From Rikenellaceae bacterium (GTDB lineage: Bacteria; Bacteroidota; Bacteroidia; Bacteroidales; Rikenellaceae): a stretch of DNA of 64,000 bases. This document shows positions 18,092 to 28,351 of the stretch, one piece after another. Position numbers and translations under genes: made by a program. Within the stretch, counting starts at the first letter, position 1. Every line of letters starts with the position of its first letter. The stretch spans positions 1 through 64,000 of the forward strand of contig CABJAJ010000006.1 in NCBI GenBank assembly GCA_902363575.1, in the 5' to 3' direction. A model generated the notes under the pieces. That model was not told the origin of the DNA. It did not search any database and worked only from the letters and a program-made list of their open reading frames with translations.

Positions 18092-18663
18092 TCGAGATCG
18101 ACGGCAAAATCGTCAGCACCGACCTGCTGCGCGAATGTTTCGCCTGCGACCTGGGCCGCTGCCGGGGCATCTGCTGCGTCGAGGGCAACGCGGGGGCTCC
18201 GCTCGAAGAGGCGGAGGCCGCCGAACTCCGGCGCGAATACCCCTCGTTCAAACCCTACATGACGGCCGAGGGCATCGCCGCCGTCGAAGCGCAGGGTTTC
18301 GCCGTCCATGACCAAGACGGCGACCTGACCACGCCGCTGGTGGGGGAGGCCGAGTGCGCCTACTACCGGCGCGAAGGCGGGGTGACGCTCTGCGCCATCG
18401 AAAAGGCCTGGCACGAAGGGCGCACGCAACTGCGCAAACCCGTTTCCTGCCACCTCTATCCCATCCGGGTGGCCCGGTTCGCAAACGGAACCGTCGGGCT
18501 CAACTACCACCGATGGTCGGTATGCGAGCCGGCCCGCATACGCGGGCAGCGGCTCGGAATCCCGGTTTACAAGGCACTGCGCGAAGCGATCGTCCGACGG
18601 TTCGGCGAGGAGTTTTACCGGGCACTGGAAACCGCCGAGGAATTACTGAAAAACAACGCTTAA
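18088..18663 (+). CDS. DUF3109 family cysteine-rich protein
   Basis: A 191-residue cytoplasmic protein with many cysteines: CFACDLGRCRGICC near residue 14-27 (YkgJ-like cluster), then single cysteines in ECAYY, TLCAIEK, VSCHLYPIR and VCEPAR. The pattern suggests a bound iron-sulfur cluster or zinc. The family is DUF3109, of unknown function. It overlaps the ddl stop and precedes the M23 peptidase gene by 10 bp, so it is transcribed with cell-wall genes. Any role there is only suggested by context. Confidence 0.85.
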   Translation: MIEIDGKIVSTDLLRECFACDLGRCRGICCVEGNAGAPLEEAEAAELRREYPSFKPYMTAEGIAAVEAQGFAVHDQDGDLTTPLVGEAECAYYRREGGVTLCAIEKAWHEGRTQLRKPVSCHLYPIRVARFANGTVGLNYHRWSVCEPARIRGQRLGIPVYKALREAIVRRFGEEFYRALETAEELLKNNA

Positions 18664-18673
18664 ACGACAATCC

Positions 18674-19738
18674 ATGAAGTTACGACACATGATCGCTCTG
18701 ATGCTGGCGGCCGGAGTTTCCGCGACTGCGGCGGCCCAGAACATCAACCGCGTGAGGGAGCTGCTCGAAGAGATGCAGCAGGAGGTCGAGATGATCGAAA
18801 AACGGCAGGCCGAAACCGCGACGGTCGTTCCCGTGAAAACGGAGCCCGTCGAATCGGTCGCCGACACCAACGGCGTGCTGCCGCTCGATACGCTGCCCAC
18901 GATGAACGACGCCGTGAAAATCGTCATCTACAACGACAATACGTGGAAGTACATGCGCGACCGCCAGTATGTGAAGGACAGCGCCGTGTATGTCCAGTAC
19001 TGGGACACCACGACGCTCTTTCCCTACCGGGACGTCACGCTCGCATCGCTGCCCGCATCGGTGGCCATCGACCTGGTCGATTCGCTCAAATGCTACCACT
19101 ATCCGGGCAAGGGCAAACTGCGCTCGAAATACGGGCCGCGCCGCCGCAGGCAACATCAGGGAGTGGACATTCCGCTCAAGATGGGCGAACCGGTTTACGC
19201 CGTATTCAACGGACGGGTGCGCATCTCGCAATACAACCGCGGAGGCTACGGAAACCTGGTGGTGATCCGTCACGACAACGGGCTGGAAACCTTCTCGGGG
19301 CACCTTTCAGAGCGGCTCGTGCAGTCGGGCGACTGGGTCGAGGCGGGACAAATCATCGGGTTCTGCGGTTCGACGGGCCGCAGCACGGGCCCGCATCTCC
19401 ATTTCGAGACCCGCTATTGCGGCCAGACGTTCGACCCCGAGCGGCTGATCGACTTCGAGAGCGGCAACCTGCGACGGCAGACCTTCCTGCTGAAAAAATC
19501 GTTTTTTGATATCCGTTCCAACATGGCCCAGGATTTCGAGGATGAAATCTCGCTGGCGGAGGAGGATCAGAAAGCCGCAGCCGAAAAAGCGGCGATGGCC
19601 TATCACAAGATCCGCTCCGGGGATACGCTCGGCGCCATCGCACAACGTTACGGCACAACCGTCTCGAAACTCTGCTCGCTCAACGGCATCACCTCCAAGA
19701 CGACCCTGCGCATCGGGCGCACGCTGCGGGTCCGCTGA
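18674..19738 (+). CDS. Secreted M23 peptidase with C-terminal LysM domain
   Basis: Likely peptidoglycan endopeptidase or an EnvC/NlpD-like amidase activator. A signal peptide (residues 1-21, cleaved after AAA) precedes a short coiled-coil. The LytM/M23 domain (about 145-260) has H161 and D165 in HQGVDIP and the HLHFE motif (H241, H243). All metal ligands are present, so it is predicted active. A LysM domain fills residues 310-354 (KIRSGDTLGAIAQRYGTTV). It is the last gene of the yicC run and is followed by a strong terminator. Confidence 0.92.
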   Translation: MKLRHMIALMLAAGVSATAAAQNINRVRELLEEMQQEVEMIEKRQAETATVVPVKTEPVESVADTNGVLPLDTLPTMNDAVKIVIYNDNTWKYMRDRQYVKDSAVYVQYWDTTTLFPYRDVTLASLPASVAIDLVDSLKCYHYPGKGKLRSKYGPRRRRQHQGVDIPLKMGEPVYAVFNGRVRISQYNRGGYGNLVVIRHDNGLETFSGHLSERLVQSGDWVEAGQIIGFCGSTGRSTGPHLHFETRYCGQTFDPERLIDFESGNLRRQTFLLKKSFFDIRSNMAQDFEDEISLAEEDQKAAAEKAAMAYHKIRSGDTLGAIAQRYGTTVSKLCSLNGITSKTTLRIGRTLRVR

Positions 19739-19756
19739 AGCGGCGATATTCCAAAC

Positions 19757-19788
19757 AAAGCGGACGCTTCCTGCGAAGCGTCCGCTTT
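19757..19788. terminator. Bidirectional terminator between the M23 peptidase gene and proC
   Basis: A 14-bp perfect stem (AAAGCGGACGCTTC / GAAGCGTCCGCTTT) with a CTGC loop, followed by ATCTTTT on the plus strand. Confidence 0.85.
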
Positions 19789-19891
19789 ATCTTTTATCCA
19801 ACCATATCTGCCGCCGGAAAACGGTAGGCAGTACGTTACCCGAGCAATGCGGCTGCCCGCTGCATTGCGGCGTGTTCAGCCTCTGCCGGTA

Positions 19892-20674
19892 TCAATCCCG
19901 CCCTTCGATGGCATCCACCGCATCGATCACCGCGCCCCGCAAACCCTTGCGCTCCAACTCTGCCACGCCCCGGATGGTCGTACCGCCCGGCGAGCAGACG
20001 GCATCCTTGAGCACGCCGGGATGCAGACCCGTCGCCAACTGCAGCTTACCGGCTCCGGCTACCGTCTGCGCCACCATGCGGTAAGCGTCGGCACGGGCGA
20101 TTCCGTGCTTGACGGCGGCATCCGCAAGGGCCTCCATGAAGAGAAAGACGAAAGCCGGGCCGCACCCGCACACCGTTCCGGCGACGCCCAGCAAAGCCGT
20201 CTCGACACGAAACACCTGCCCGACGCAGGAGAAGAGCTCCGACACGATGCGCCACTCATCCGCCGAAAGGCTGTGCCGGCGCTCGCAGATCACGACCCCT
20301 TCGCCGATCGACACGGGGGTATTGGGCACCGTGCTCAAATGGTGCGTTCCCGGCAAGAGGATTTGTTCGTAGCGGGCGAAGTCGTACCCCGCCACGACCG
20401 AGACGACCGCTTTCCCCGACAACAGTCCCCGCACAGGCGCCAACGCCTCCTCGACCTGGTGCGGCTTGACGGCGACGATCACCAGCTCGGCGAACGCCGC
20501 GAGTGCCGCCGCATCCCGGAAAGCGCAATAGCCCGCAGAGGAGGCATAAGCGTTCAGCTTTTCCCAATCGCGGGCACAGGCCCCGATCGAAGCGGGCTGC
20601 AGGGCCCCGCTGCGGACAAACCCTTCGGCCAGCGCACGGGCCATATTACCGAATCCGATGAATCCTACTTTCAT
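19892..20674 (-). CDS. proC: Pyrroline-5-carboxylate reductase
   Basis: Last step of proline synthesis, reducing pyrroline-5-carboxylate with NAD(P)H. The Rossmann start is MKVGFIGFGNMARALAEGF, and VCGCGPAFVFLFMEAL plus SPGGTTIRGVAELER form the P5CR signature region. It is 260 residues. ATG 20674 was chosen because the longer frame (to 20752) lies in the preceding yggS gene and lacks homology. The start is 11 bp after the yggS stop. The yggS-proC pairing is widespread. Confidence 0.92.
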   Translation of the reverse strand: MKVGFIGFGNMARALAEGFVRSGALQPASIGACARDWEKLNAYASSAGYCAFRDAAALAAFAELVIVAVKPHQVEEALAPVRGLLSGKAVVSVVAGYDFARYEQILLPGTHHLSTVPNTPVSIGEGVVICERRHSLSADEWRIVSELFSCVGQVFRVETALLGVAGTVCGCGPAFVFLFMEALADAAVKHGIARADAYRMVAQTVAGAGKLQLATGLHPGVLKDAVCSPGGTTIRGVAELERKGLRGAVIDAVDAIEGRD

Positions 20675-20685
20675 AACCCGGGATG

Positions 20686-21354
20686 TTATCGGACGGAATA
20701 ATCGCGTTCGCCGAAGATAAGCGACCCCACGCGCACCATCGTCGCACCGCATTCCACCGCAATAGGGTAGTCGTGCGACATCCCGATCGAGAGGATATCG
20801 AACTCCGGGCCGAAGAACTCCGCCAGCATCTCCTTGTAACGGCGGAGCGCCATGAAGTCGCGGCGAATCACCTCCTCGTCATCGGTATTGGTCGCAATGC
20901 CCATCACCCCGCGCACCCGCACGCCTGTCAGCGCCCCGAAAGCGCCGCTGCGGACATAGGCGAGCAACTCGTCCCACGCCCAACCCGACTTGGTCTGCTC
21001 GTCGGCGACATGGATTTCGAGCAGCGCGTCGATCGTGCGGCCGCAACGCACGGCCTCCCTGTGAATCGTCTCGGCCAGGCGCGCGCTGTCGAGCGAATGG
21101 ATCAGCGCGACGAAGGGGGCGATCATACGCACCTTGTTGGTCTGGAGGTGCCCGATCATGTGCCAGGCGATATCCCGGGGCAGCGCCTCATATTTGGCGG
21201 CCATCTCCTGCGGACGGCTCTCGCCGAAGATGCGCTGACCGGCGCGGTAGGCCTGCTCGACGGCCGACGCGGGATGGGTCTTGGAAACGGCGACCAGCTC
21301 GACCTGCGGGGGCAGCGAGCGTCGCACGAGCGACAGTTGACTTTCGATCGACAT
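20686..21354 (-). CDS. yggS: YggS/PROSC-family pyridoxal phosphate homeostasis protein
   Basis: A 222-residue, fold-III PLP-binding protein without known catalytic activity that maintains vitamin B6 balance. The PLP lysine is in LVAVSKTHPASAV. FGESRPQEM, WHMIGHLQTNKV, LSIGMSHDYPIAVECG and VRVGSLIFGERDY are the conserved stretches. Its stop is 11 bp from proC on the same strand. Confidence 0.93.
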   Translation of the reverse strand: MSIESQLSLVRRSLPPQVELVAVSKTHPASAVEQAYRAGQRIFGESRPQEMAAKYEALPRDIAWHMIGHLQTNKVRMIAPFVALIHSLDSARLAETIHREAVRCGRTIDALLEIHVADEQTKSGWAWDELLAYVRSGAFGALTGVRVRGVMGIATNTDDEEVIRRDFMALRRYKEMLAEFFGPEFDILSIGMSHDYPIAVECGATMVRVGSLIFGERDYSVR

Positions 21355-21396
21355 GGGAATTTTCTGTTTAGGACGGTAAATTTACATAAATTTATC

Positions 21397-21404
21397 TATA
21401 TTTG
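21397..21404 (+). promoter_or_regulatory. -7 promoter element (TATATTTG) of the C69 dipeptidase gene
   Basis: Perfect TAnnTTTG 32 bp before the start codon, in the AT-rich space between the divergent yggS and dipeptidase genes. Confidence 0.6.
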
Positions 21405-21436
21405 TTAGCAAAATTCAAAACCGGACGACACACTTT

Positions 21437-23104
21437 ATGAAAAAGACCCTACGAAACCTTGCTCTGGCCCTGTCCGCCTGCATCATCTGCGACGCGGCTT
21501 CGGCCTGCACCAACTTCATCGTTACGCGCGGCGCATCAACCGACGGATCGATCATGGTCACCTATGCCGCCGACTCGCACGCCCTCTACGGGGCGCTCTA
21601 CAAGCACCGCGCGGGCACATACAAGCCCGGCACGATGATGCCGGTTTACGAATGGGACACGGGGCGCTACCTCTGCGAAATCCCGCAGGCGGCCGAGACC
21701 TTCGAGACCGTGGGTAACATGAACGAACATTCGCTCATCATCGCCGAAACCACCTTCGGTGGGCTTCCGATCCTCGAAGACTCGACAGGCCGGATCGATT
21801 ACGGCTCGCTCATCTACATCACCCTGCAACGCGCCCGCACGGCCCGCGAAGCGATCCGCATGATCGCCGACCTGGCCAACACCTACGGCTACGCCTCCAG
21901 CGGCGAATCCTTCTCGATCGCCGACCGGAACGAGGCGTGGATCATGGAACTCGTCGGCAAAGGATGCCAACTGGACGGGCAGGGCAACAACATCCGCAAA
22001 GGCATCGTCTGGGTGGCACGCCGTATTCCCGACGGATATGTTTCGGGCCATGCCAACCAGTCGCGCATCACCACCTTTCCGCTCGACGATCCCGAGAACT
22101 GCCTCTACGCTCCGGACGTGATTTCGTTCGCACGCGAAGCGGGGCTTTACGAGGGTCCCGATTCGGATTTCAGTTTTTGCGATGCCTATGCGCCGGCCGA
22201 TTTCGGCGCCCTGCGCGGCTGCGAGGCACGCGTATGGTCGTTCTTCCGCACGGTGGCGGACGACATGGACCGTTATACCGACTACGCGATGGGTTACAAC
22301 AAGGAGAACCGTATGCCCCTGTGGGTCAAACCGCGCACGAAAATTTCGCCCAAGACGCTTTTCGACGCCATGCGCGACCACTACGAGGGCACTCCGATGG
22401 ACATGACCAAAGACCTGGGAGCCGGCGGCCACAACTGTCCCTATCGCTGGCGGCCGATGGAGTTTGAAGTGGACGGCGAAACCTACCTCAACGAACGGGC
22501 CACTGCGACCCAGCAGACCGGTTTCTGGTTCGTGGCGCAGGCCCGGCCCGACGTGTCGGCCGACCTCGGCATCCTCTGGTTCGGCGTGGACGATGCGGCC
22601 ACCTCGTGTCTCACGCCGATCTTCTGCTCGGTAACCGCCGTACCCGAATGTTTCCGCGAGGACAACGGCTCCATGCTCCGTTATTCGCCCACCTCGGCAT
22701 TCTGGCTCTTCAACCGGGTGGCCAACTTCGCCTACCTGCGCTACGACCGGATTTCGGCCGAAATCCGCGACCGCGCCGACCGGTGGGAAAACGCCTGCCT
22801 GGCCCTCATACCCGAAGTCACCCGCAAGGCCGAAAAGCTCACGGGTGCGGAACGCACGCGGCTGCTCAACGACTTCTCGGTGAGCAACGCCCAGAAAATG
22901 TTCCGCAACTGGCAGGCGCTCGACCAATACCTGCTCGTGAAATACATCGACGGGAACGTCAAAAGCCAGAACGCCGACGGCACGTTCCGCGACAACGGCA
23001 ACGGTTGCGACATCCCCGACGGGATCGAATTCCCCGGGTATAACGAAAAGTGGAAGCGGGCCGTGGCCGCCGACAACGGCGAAATCCTCAGAGTGGTCAA
23101 ATAA
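21437..23104 (+). CDS. Secreted C69-family dipeptidase
   Basis: N-terminal-nucleophile hydrolase of peptidase family C69 (U34, dipeptidase A type), 555 residues. A signal-like hydrophobic segment ends just before C24 in SACTNFIVTRGASTDGS. C24 is the expected catalytic cysteine, exposed after cleavage. Further family stretches are AADSHALYGALY and MNEHSLIIAETTFGG. The likely role is dipeptide breakdown in the periplasm or outside the cell. It is monocistronic or shares a transcript with lpdA 15 bp downstream. Confidence 0.9.
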   Translation: MKKTLRNLALALSACIICDAASACTNFIVTRGASTDGSIMVTYAADSHALYGALYKHRAGTYKPGTMMPVYEWDTGRYLCEIPQAAETFETVGNMNEHSLIIAETTFGGLPILEDSTGRIDYGSLIYITLQRARTAREAIRMIADLANTYGYASSGESFSIADRNEAWIMELVGKGCQLDGQGNNIRKGIVWVARRIPDGYVSGHANQSRITTFPLDDPENCLYAPDVISFAREAGLYEGPDSDFSFCDAYAPADFGALRGCEARVWSFFRTVADDMDRYTDYAMGYNKENRMPLWVKPRTKISPKTLFDAMRDHYEGTPMDMTKDLGAGGHNCPYRWRPMEFEVDGETYLNERATATQQTGFWFVAQARPDVSADLGILWFGVDDAATSCLTPIFCSVTAVPECFREDNGSMLRYSPTSAFWLFNRVANFAYLRYDRISAEIRDRADRWENACLALIPEVTRKAEKLTGAERTRLLNDFSVSNAQKMFRNWQALDQYLLVKYIDGNVKSQNADGTFRDNGNGCDIPDGIEFPGYNEKWKRAVAADNGEILRVVK

Positions 23105-23119
23105 ACTCAGAAAGAGAAG

Positions 23120-24496
23120 ATGAAATACGACATCCTTGTCATCGGCAGCGGCCCCGGAGGGTACGTTGCCGCAATCAGGGCCGCGCAGCTCGGCCGCAAA
23201 GTCGCCGTCGTCGAACGCGCCGAAGCAGGCGGCGTATGCCTCAACTGGGGCTGTATCCCCACCAAAGCGCTGCTCAAGAGCGCACAGGTTTATCACTACT
23301 GCAAGTCGGCGGCTCAGTACGGACTCGACCTGACGGGCGAAGTGAAACCCGACATGGCCAAGATCGTGGCCCGCTCGCGCACGGTGGCCGAAACCATGCA
23401 GAAAGGGGTGCAGTTTCTGCTCAAGAAGAACAACGTGGAGGTGATCCCCGGCTTCGCACGGCTCAAGGGCGAGGGACGCATCGACGTGGGCGGAACGAAA
23501 TACGAGGCCGACCACATCATCCTCGCCACCGGCGCACGTCCGCGGGAAATGCCTTTCATGCCTATCGACGGACGGCACGTGATCTCCTCGAAAGAGGCGC
23601 TGCTGCTCGACCGCCTGCCGGCACGGATGATCGTCGTCGGATCGGGCGCCATCGGCAGCGAGTTCGCCTGCCTCTACGCCTCGCTCGGGGTGCAGGTCAC
23701 GCTGGTCGAGTACATGCCCCAGATCATGCCGCTCGAGGACGAAGAGGTCGCCAAGACGATGGAACGCGCCTTCCGCAAGCTGCGGACGACGGTGCTCACC
23801 TCCGCCACGGTCAAGTCCGTTACGGTCGCGGAGGACGACACCTGCCGCGTGGAGGTCGAGACCCGCAAGGGCCTCGAAACCCTCACGGCGGAAGTGGTGC
23901 TTTCGGCCGTCGGCATCCAGTCGAACATCGAAAACATGGGTCTCGAGGAGGCGGGCGTGAAAACCGATCGCGGCAAGGTGGTCGTCGATCCGTTTTACCG
24001 CACCTCGGCGCCGGGCGTCTATGCCATCGGCGACATCATCCCGACCCCGGCGCTCGCCCACGTCGCTTCGACCGAGGCCATCTGCTGTGTCGAGGCCATC
24101 TGCGGACTCGATCCCGCACCGGTGGACTACACGACCGTCCCCTCCTGCATCTTCACCACCCCCGAAGTGGCCTCGGTCGGCATGACCGAACAACGGGCCC
24201 GGGAGCAGGGAATCGAGTACAAGGTAGGCCGCTTTCCCTTCACTGCCTCGGGCAAAGCAACGGCCGCCGGCGACCGCGACGGCTTTGTCAAGCTGCTGTT
24301 CGACGAGCAGGACAGGCTCATCGGCGCACACCTGGTCGGCGCGAACGTGACCGAAATGATCGCCGAGCCGACCCTCGCCAAATCGCTCGGTGCGACGGCA
24401 CATGCGATCGCCCGCACGATCCACGCCCATCCCACGATGAACGAGGGGCTTATGGAAGCTGCCGAAGCCGCGCTGGGGCAGGCGGTGCATATTTGA
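23120..24496 (+). CDS. lpdA: Dihydrolipoyl dehydrogenase
   Basis: FAD enzyme reoxidising lipoyl groups with NAD. It has the FAD-binding start DILVIGSGPGGYVAAIRAAQLG, the redox disulfide in GVCLNWGCIPTKALL (C-x4-C), the NAD-binding VGSGAIGSEFA, and the C-terminal active-site base in HAHPTMNEG. 458 residues is normal. No E1 or E2 lipoyl-complex genes or glycine-cleavage genes are near, so its partner complex must be encoded elsewhere. It ends before a 17-bp hairpin. Confidence 0.94.
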   Translation: MKYDILVIGSGPGGYVAAIRAAQLGRKVAVVERAEAGGVCLNWGCIPTKALLKSAQVYHYCKSAAQYGLDLTGEVKPDMAKIVARSRTVAETMQKGVQFLLKKNNVEVIPGFARLKGEGRIDVGGTKYEADHIILATGARPREMPFMPIDGRHVISSKEALLLDRLPARMIVVGSGAIGSEFACLYASLGVQVTLVEYMPQIMPLEDEEVAKTMERAFRKLRTTVLTSATVKSVTVAEDDTCRVEVETRKGLETLTAEVVLSAVGIQSNIENMGLEEAGVKTDRGKVVVDPFYRTSAPGVYAIGDIIPTPALAHVASTEAICCVEAICGLDPAPVDYTTVPSCIFTTPEVASVGMTEQRAREQGIEYKVGRFPFTASGKATAAGDRDGFVKLLFDEQDRLIGAHLVGANVTEMIAEPTLAKSLGATAHAIARTIHAHPTMNEGLMEAAEAALGQAVHI

Positions 24497-24627
24497 TCCG
24501 AACAGTCGGGGAGGCACCGAAACCGGCCCCGGCAGGGAACAGACAAAGTCCGAATTTTTCCGCTCGGAACAGCCGCAGTGCGAAGCGCGGGAACTTTCGG
24601 CTTGGCGGACACGACGAAAAAAGACGA

Positions 24628-24667
24628 ATAAGGGAGTGCGCTGCGGTCATGCAGCGCACTCCCTTAT
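24628..24667. terminator. Strong bidirectional hairpin terminator
   Basis: A 17-bp perfect inverted repeat with a 6-nt loop, between convergent lpdA and the small membrane protein gene. It ends in TTATTCTG on the plus strand and has a purine-rich, A-containing flank on the other side. Confidence 0.8.
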
Positions 24668-24739
24668 TCTGCTATAACCATCCGGTCGCAGACGTCGGGT
24701 TATCGCAAACCGACGGACAGGACGGGGTTTCCGCCGGAA

Positions 24740-24916
24740 TCACCGGAGTAAATCACGCAGGAAGAAATAGTAGAGCAGCAGCCCGGCCCAACTGCTGAAG
24801 AAGATCAGCACGGCGAGCAGCAATTTCCAGGGCAGCGCAAGTCGTTTGGCCGTGAACAGGTCGATGATGCACCAGATGGACAGGATAGCCCCGATCCAAT
24901 AGATTATTTGTCCCAT
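24740..24916 (-). CDS. Small two-helix membrane protein, PLDc_N-like
   Basis: A 58-residue protein with two membrane helices (IIYWIGAILSIWCIIDLF and LLLAVLIFFSSWAGLLLYYFF). The layout, with a charged turn between helices and YYFFLRD at the end, resembles the phospholipase-D nuclease N-terminal (PLDc_N) domain found as stand-alone small proteins. ATG 24916 was chosen, with 24928 as an alternative. Either overlaps the end of truA, so the gene is probably translated from the truA transcript. No function is assigned. Confidence 0.65.
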   Translation of the reverse strand: MGQIIYWIGAILSIWCIIDLFTAKRLALPWKLLLAVLIFFSSWAGLLLYYFFLRDLLR

Positions 24917-25713
24917 CGCATTCCGCATTTTTCGTTTCCGTCAAACAATCCGCTGCCGCCCCCGCGCCGGAATACACCGGGCGGATAGACCACATCGCTC
25001 AGGAACAAACCCTGTGCCGGGGCGCCCGCGCTCGACCGGCTCAGGTCGCGGCTGGCGACGATATCGCGGAACTGCCCGACCGTATAGCGTCCGCGTCCCA
25101 CATCGACCAGCGTACCGACGATGGAGCGCACCATGTTGCGCAGGAAACGGTCGGCCCGTATCGAGAAAAGGAGTACGCCGTCGTCCAGTCGGCACCATGC
25201 CGCACTGTGCACACGGCAAATATTGGTTTTGTTGTTGGAATTGAGCTTGGCGAAGGAGGTAAAGTCATCGAACCCGGGCAGCAGGGCGGCGGCGAGATTC
25301 ATCCGCTCAAGGTCCAACGGCACGAAATACTGCCAGGTAAGGGCCCGCGTAAAAGGATTCTTGGCCGGTTCGATATAATAGCGGTATTCCCGCTCGCAGG
25401 CGTCGAAGCGGGCATGCGCCTCTGCTCCGACAGGCGTTATGCCCATCACGGCAATATCAGCGGGCAGGATGAAATTCAGCTTGTAAACCATGCGGCACGG
25501 GTCGGCGAGCGGCGAGAGGCTGTCGAAATGCGCCACGTAATAGGAGGCATTCACACCCGTGTCCGTACGTCCAGCCCCCGTTACGCTAACGGGTTCCCGC
25601 AGCAGCGTGGCAAGCGCCTGTTCGAGCGTTTGCTGCACCGACGGCTGGTCGGGTTGCCGTTGCCATCCGCAGTAGGCTGCGCCATGATAGCGCATTTCCA
25701 TAAAATATCGCAT
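24904..25713 (-). CDS. truA: tRNA pseudouridine synthase A
   Basis: Isomerises uridines 38-40 of tRNA anticodon stems. The catalytic Asp is in GAGRTDTGVNASYYVAHFD (about residue 52). RYHGAAYCGWQRQPDQPSVQ at the N-terminus and FLRNMVRSIVGTLVDVGRG at about 200 are diagnostic. 269 residues is normal. The start lies about 19 bp below a -7 element. The C-terminus overlaps the small membrane protein gene. Confidence 0.94.
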   Translation of the reverse strand: MRYFMEMRYHGAAYCGWQRQPDQPSVQQTLEQALATLLREPVSVTGAGRTDTGVNASYYVAHFDSLSPLADPCRMVYKLNFILPADIAVMGITPVGAEAHARFDACEREYRYYIEPAKNPFTRALTWQYFVPLDLERMNLAAALLPGFDDFTSFAKLNSNNKTNICRVHSAAWCRLDDGVLLFSIRADRFLRNMVRSIVGTLVDVGRGRYTVGQFRDIVASRDLSRSSAGAPAQGLFLSDVVYPPGVFRRGGGSGLFDGNEKCGMRWDK

Positions 25714-25731
25714 AAGCTACTCCTTATGGGA

Positions 25732-25739
25732 CAAAGATA
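25732..25739 (-). promoter_or_regulatory. -7 promoter element (TATCTTTG) of truA
   Basis: Perfect TAnnTTTG on the minus strand, 18 bp before the truA ATG. No clear -33 TTG. Confidence 0.55.
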
Positions 25740-25971
25740 GGAAAAAATACCATGCCGGCACCCCCTCCTGCCGACCGAGCGACAACGACCGGCACATACC
25801 GCAGTCGGACAGCACAGCTGCCGCAGGTTCCCGGAAACCGCACTCCGCACCCGATGCCTTATGTCCGCATCCACAGGAACGGCCCACAGGACAAGTCCCC
25901 ACGGATTGCGGACCTCGGACGAATTCCGCGAAAAAGACCGCAGAATGACGCAGCGGCCTCTCCTGCTATGG
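25740..25971. other. Non-coding space between truA and aspA
   Basis: The 312-bp gap between the truA start and the aspA stop holds the truA promoter and the aspA terminator. Between them I see no convincing gene. A 15-base word, TATGTCCGCATCCAC at 25860, recurs in the gap after dnaA at 46815. Confidence 0.5.
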
Positions 25972-26005
25972 AAAACCCGGACCTCAGTTATGAAGTCCGG
26001 GTTTT
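25972..26005 (-). terminator. Terminator of aspA
   Basis: An 11-bp perfect stem (AAAACCCGGAC / GTCCGGGTTTT) with a 12-nt loop, 20 bp after the aspA stop. The AAAA end gives U residues on the minus strand. Confidence 0.75.
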
Positions 26006-26025
26006 TCGTGAAGCGATCGCACTTA

Positions 26026-27456
<1,431 letters not shown>

Positions 27457-27596
27457 AGAATTACATTTTATCGTTATTTTCTGTGTTTATCCTATAGTTT
27501 ATGCCGAATTGAGCAGATAAAGATAATGATTTATTTTCAAACCCAAACATTTCACCGGCGATATTTGCACAATTTTTTATTTTCGCTGCGAATCGC

Positions 27597-27604
27597 TATC
27601 TTTG
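27597..27604 (+). promoter_or_regulatory. -7 promoter element (TATCTTTG) of the dapB operon
   Basis: Perfect TAnnTTTG 21 bp before the dapB ATG at 27626. Its position excludes the earlier in-frame ATG at 27602. The surrounding word AATCGCTATCTTTGCA is repeated exactly before dusB. Confidence 0.65.
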
Positions 27605-27625
27605 CATGAATCAAACGACGCGAAA

Positions 27626-28339
27626 ATGAGAGCAGCGATTATCGGATACGGAAAAATGGGACGCCAGATCGAACGGATCCTGCAGGAACGCGGCCACGAA
27701 ATCACGCTGCGGGTCGATGAGCAGAATACCCGCGACCTGGACGAAGCTCATCTGCGGAGTGCGGACGTGGCGCTGGAATTCACCACGCCGGCCACGGCTT
27801 TCGACAACGTCGCACGCTGCATCGGCGCAGGTACGCCCGTCGTATGCGGCACCACCGGCTGGAACGACCGGCTTCCCGAAGCCGAACGGCTCTGCCGCGA
27901 GCAGGGCGGAGCGCTCTTCTACGCATCGAACTTCTGTCTGGGCGTCAATCTGATGTTCCGCTTCAACCGCCGTCTGGCCGCAATGATGGCCCGCACGGAA
28001 TTCGGAGCCTCGATCACCGAAACGCACCACATCCATAAGAAAGACGCGCCGAGCGGCACGGCCATCACGTTGGCCGAAGGGATGGCGGAAGCCTCCGCAG
28101 GGCGCTGGCGCGGCTGGACGAAAGGTACCTCCGACGATCCGACGCTCATCGGCATCACCTCCGTTCGCGAGGGGGAGATCCCCGGCATCCACACGGTCGC
28201 CTACGACGCTGCGGACGAATCCCTCGTCCTCACGCATACGATTAAAAACCGCCGCGCACTTGCGCTGGGTGCAGTTCTTGCAGCCGAGTTCCTGTGCGGC
28301 AAACGGGGCGTCTATACGATGGACGACCTGCTCGAATAA
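27626..28339 (+). CDS. dapB: 4-hydroxy-tetrahydrodipicolinate reductase
   Basis: NAD(P)H-dependent step of the diaminopimelate and lysine pathway. The Rossmann start is MRAAIIGYGKMGRQIERIL. The signature THHIHKKDAPSGTAITLAEG (about residue 135) holds the catalytic His and Lys. 237 residues is slightly short, as in Bacteroidetes members. It heads a tight plus-strand run with lepB 12 bp downstream. Confidence 0.94.
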   Translation: MRAAIIGYGKMGRQIERILQERGHEITLRVDEQNTRDLDEAHLRSADVALEFTTPATAFDNVARCIGAGTPVVCGTTGWNDRLPEAERLCREQGGALFYASNFCLGVNLMFRFNRRLAAMMARTEFGASITETHHIHKKDAPSGTAITLAEGMAEASAGRWRGWTKGTSDDPTLIGITSVREGEIPGIHTVAYDAADESLVLTHTIKNRRALALGAVLAAEFLCGKRGVYTMDDLLE

Positions 28340-28351
28340 AACCGGATACCA

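Noticed and set aside
21536..24517. A 993-codon open frame on the minus strand opposite the dipeptidase and lpdA genes
   Set aside because: It is an antisense shadow of two well-supported genes in high-GC DNA, rich in Arg, Gly, His and Val, without domains. Several similar long shadows exist elsewhere.
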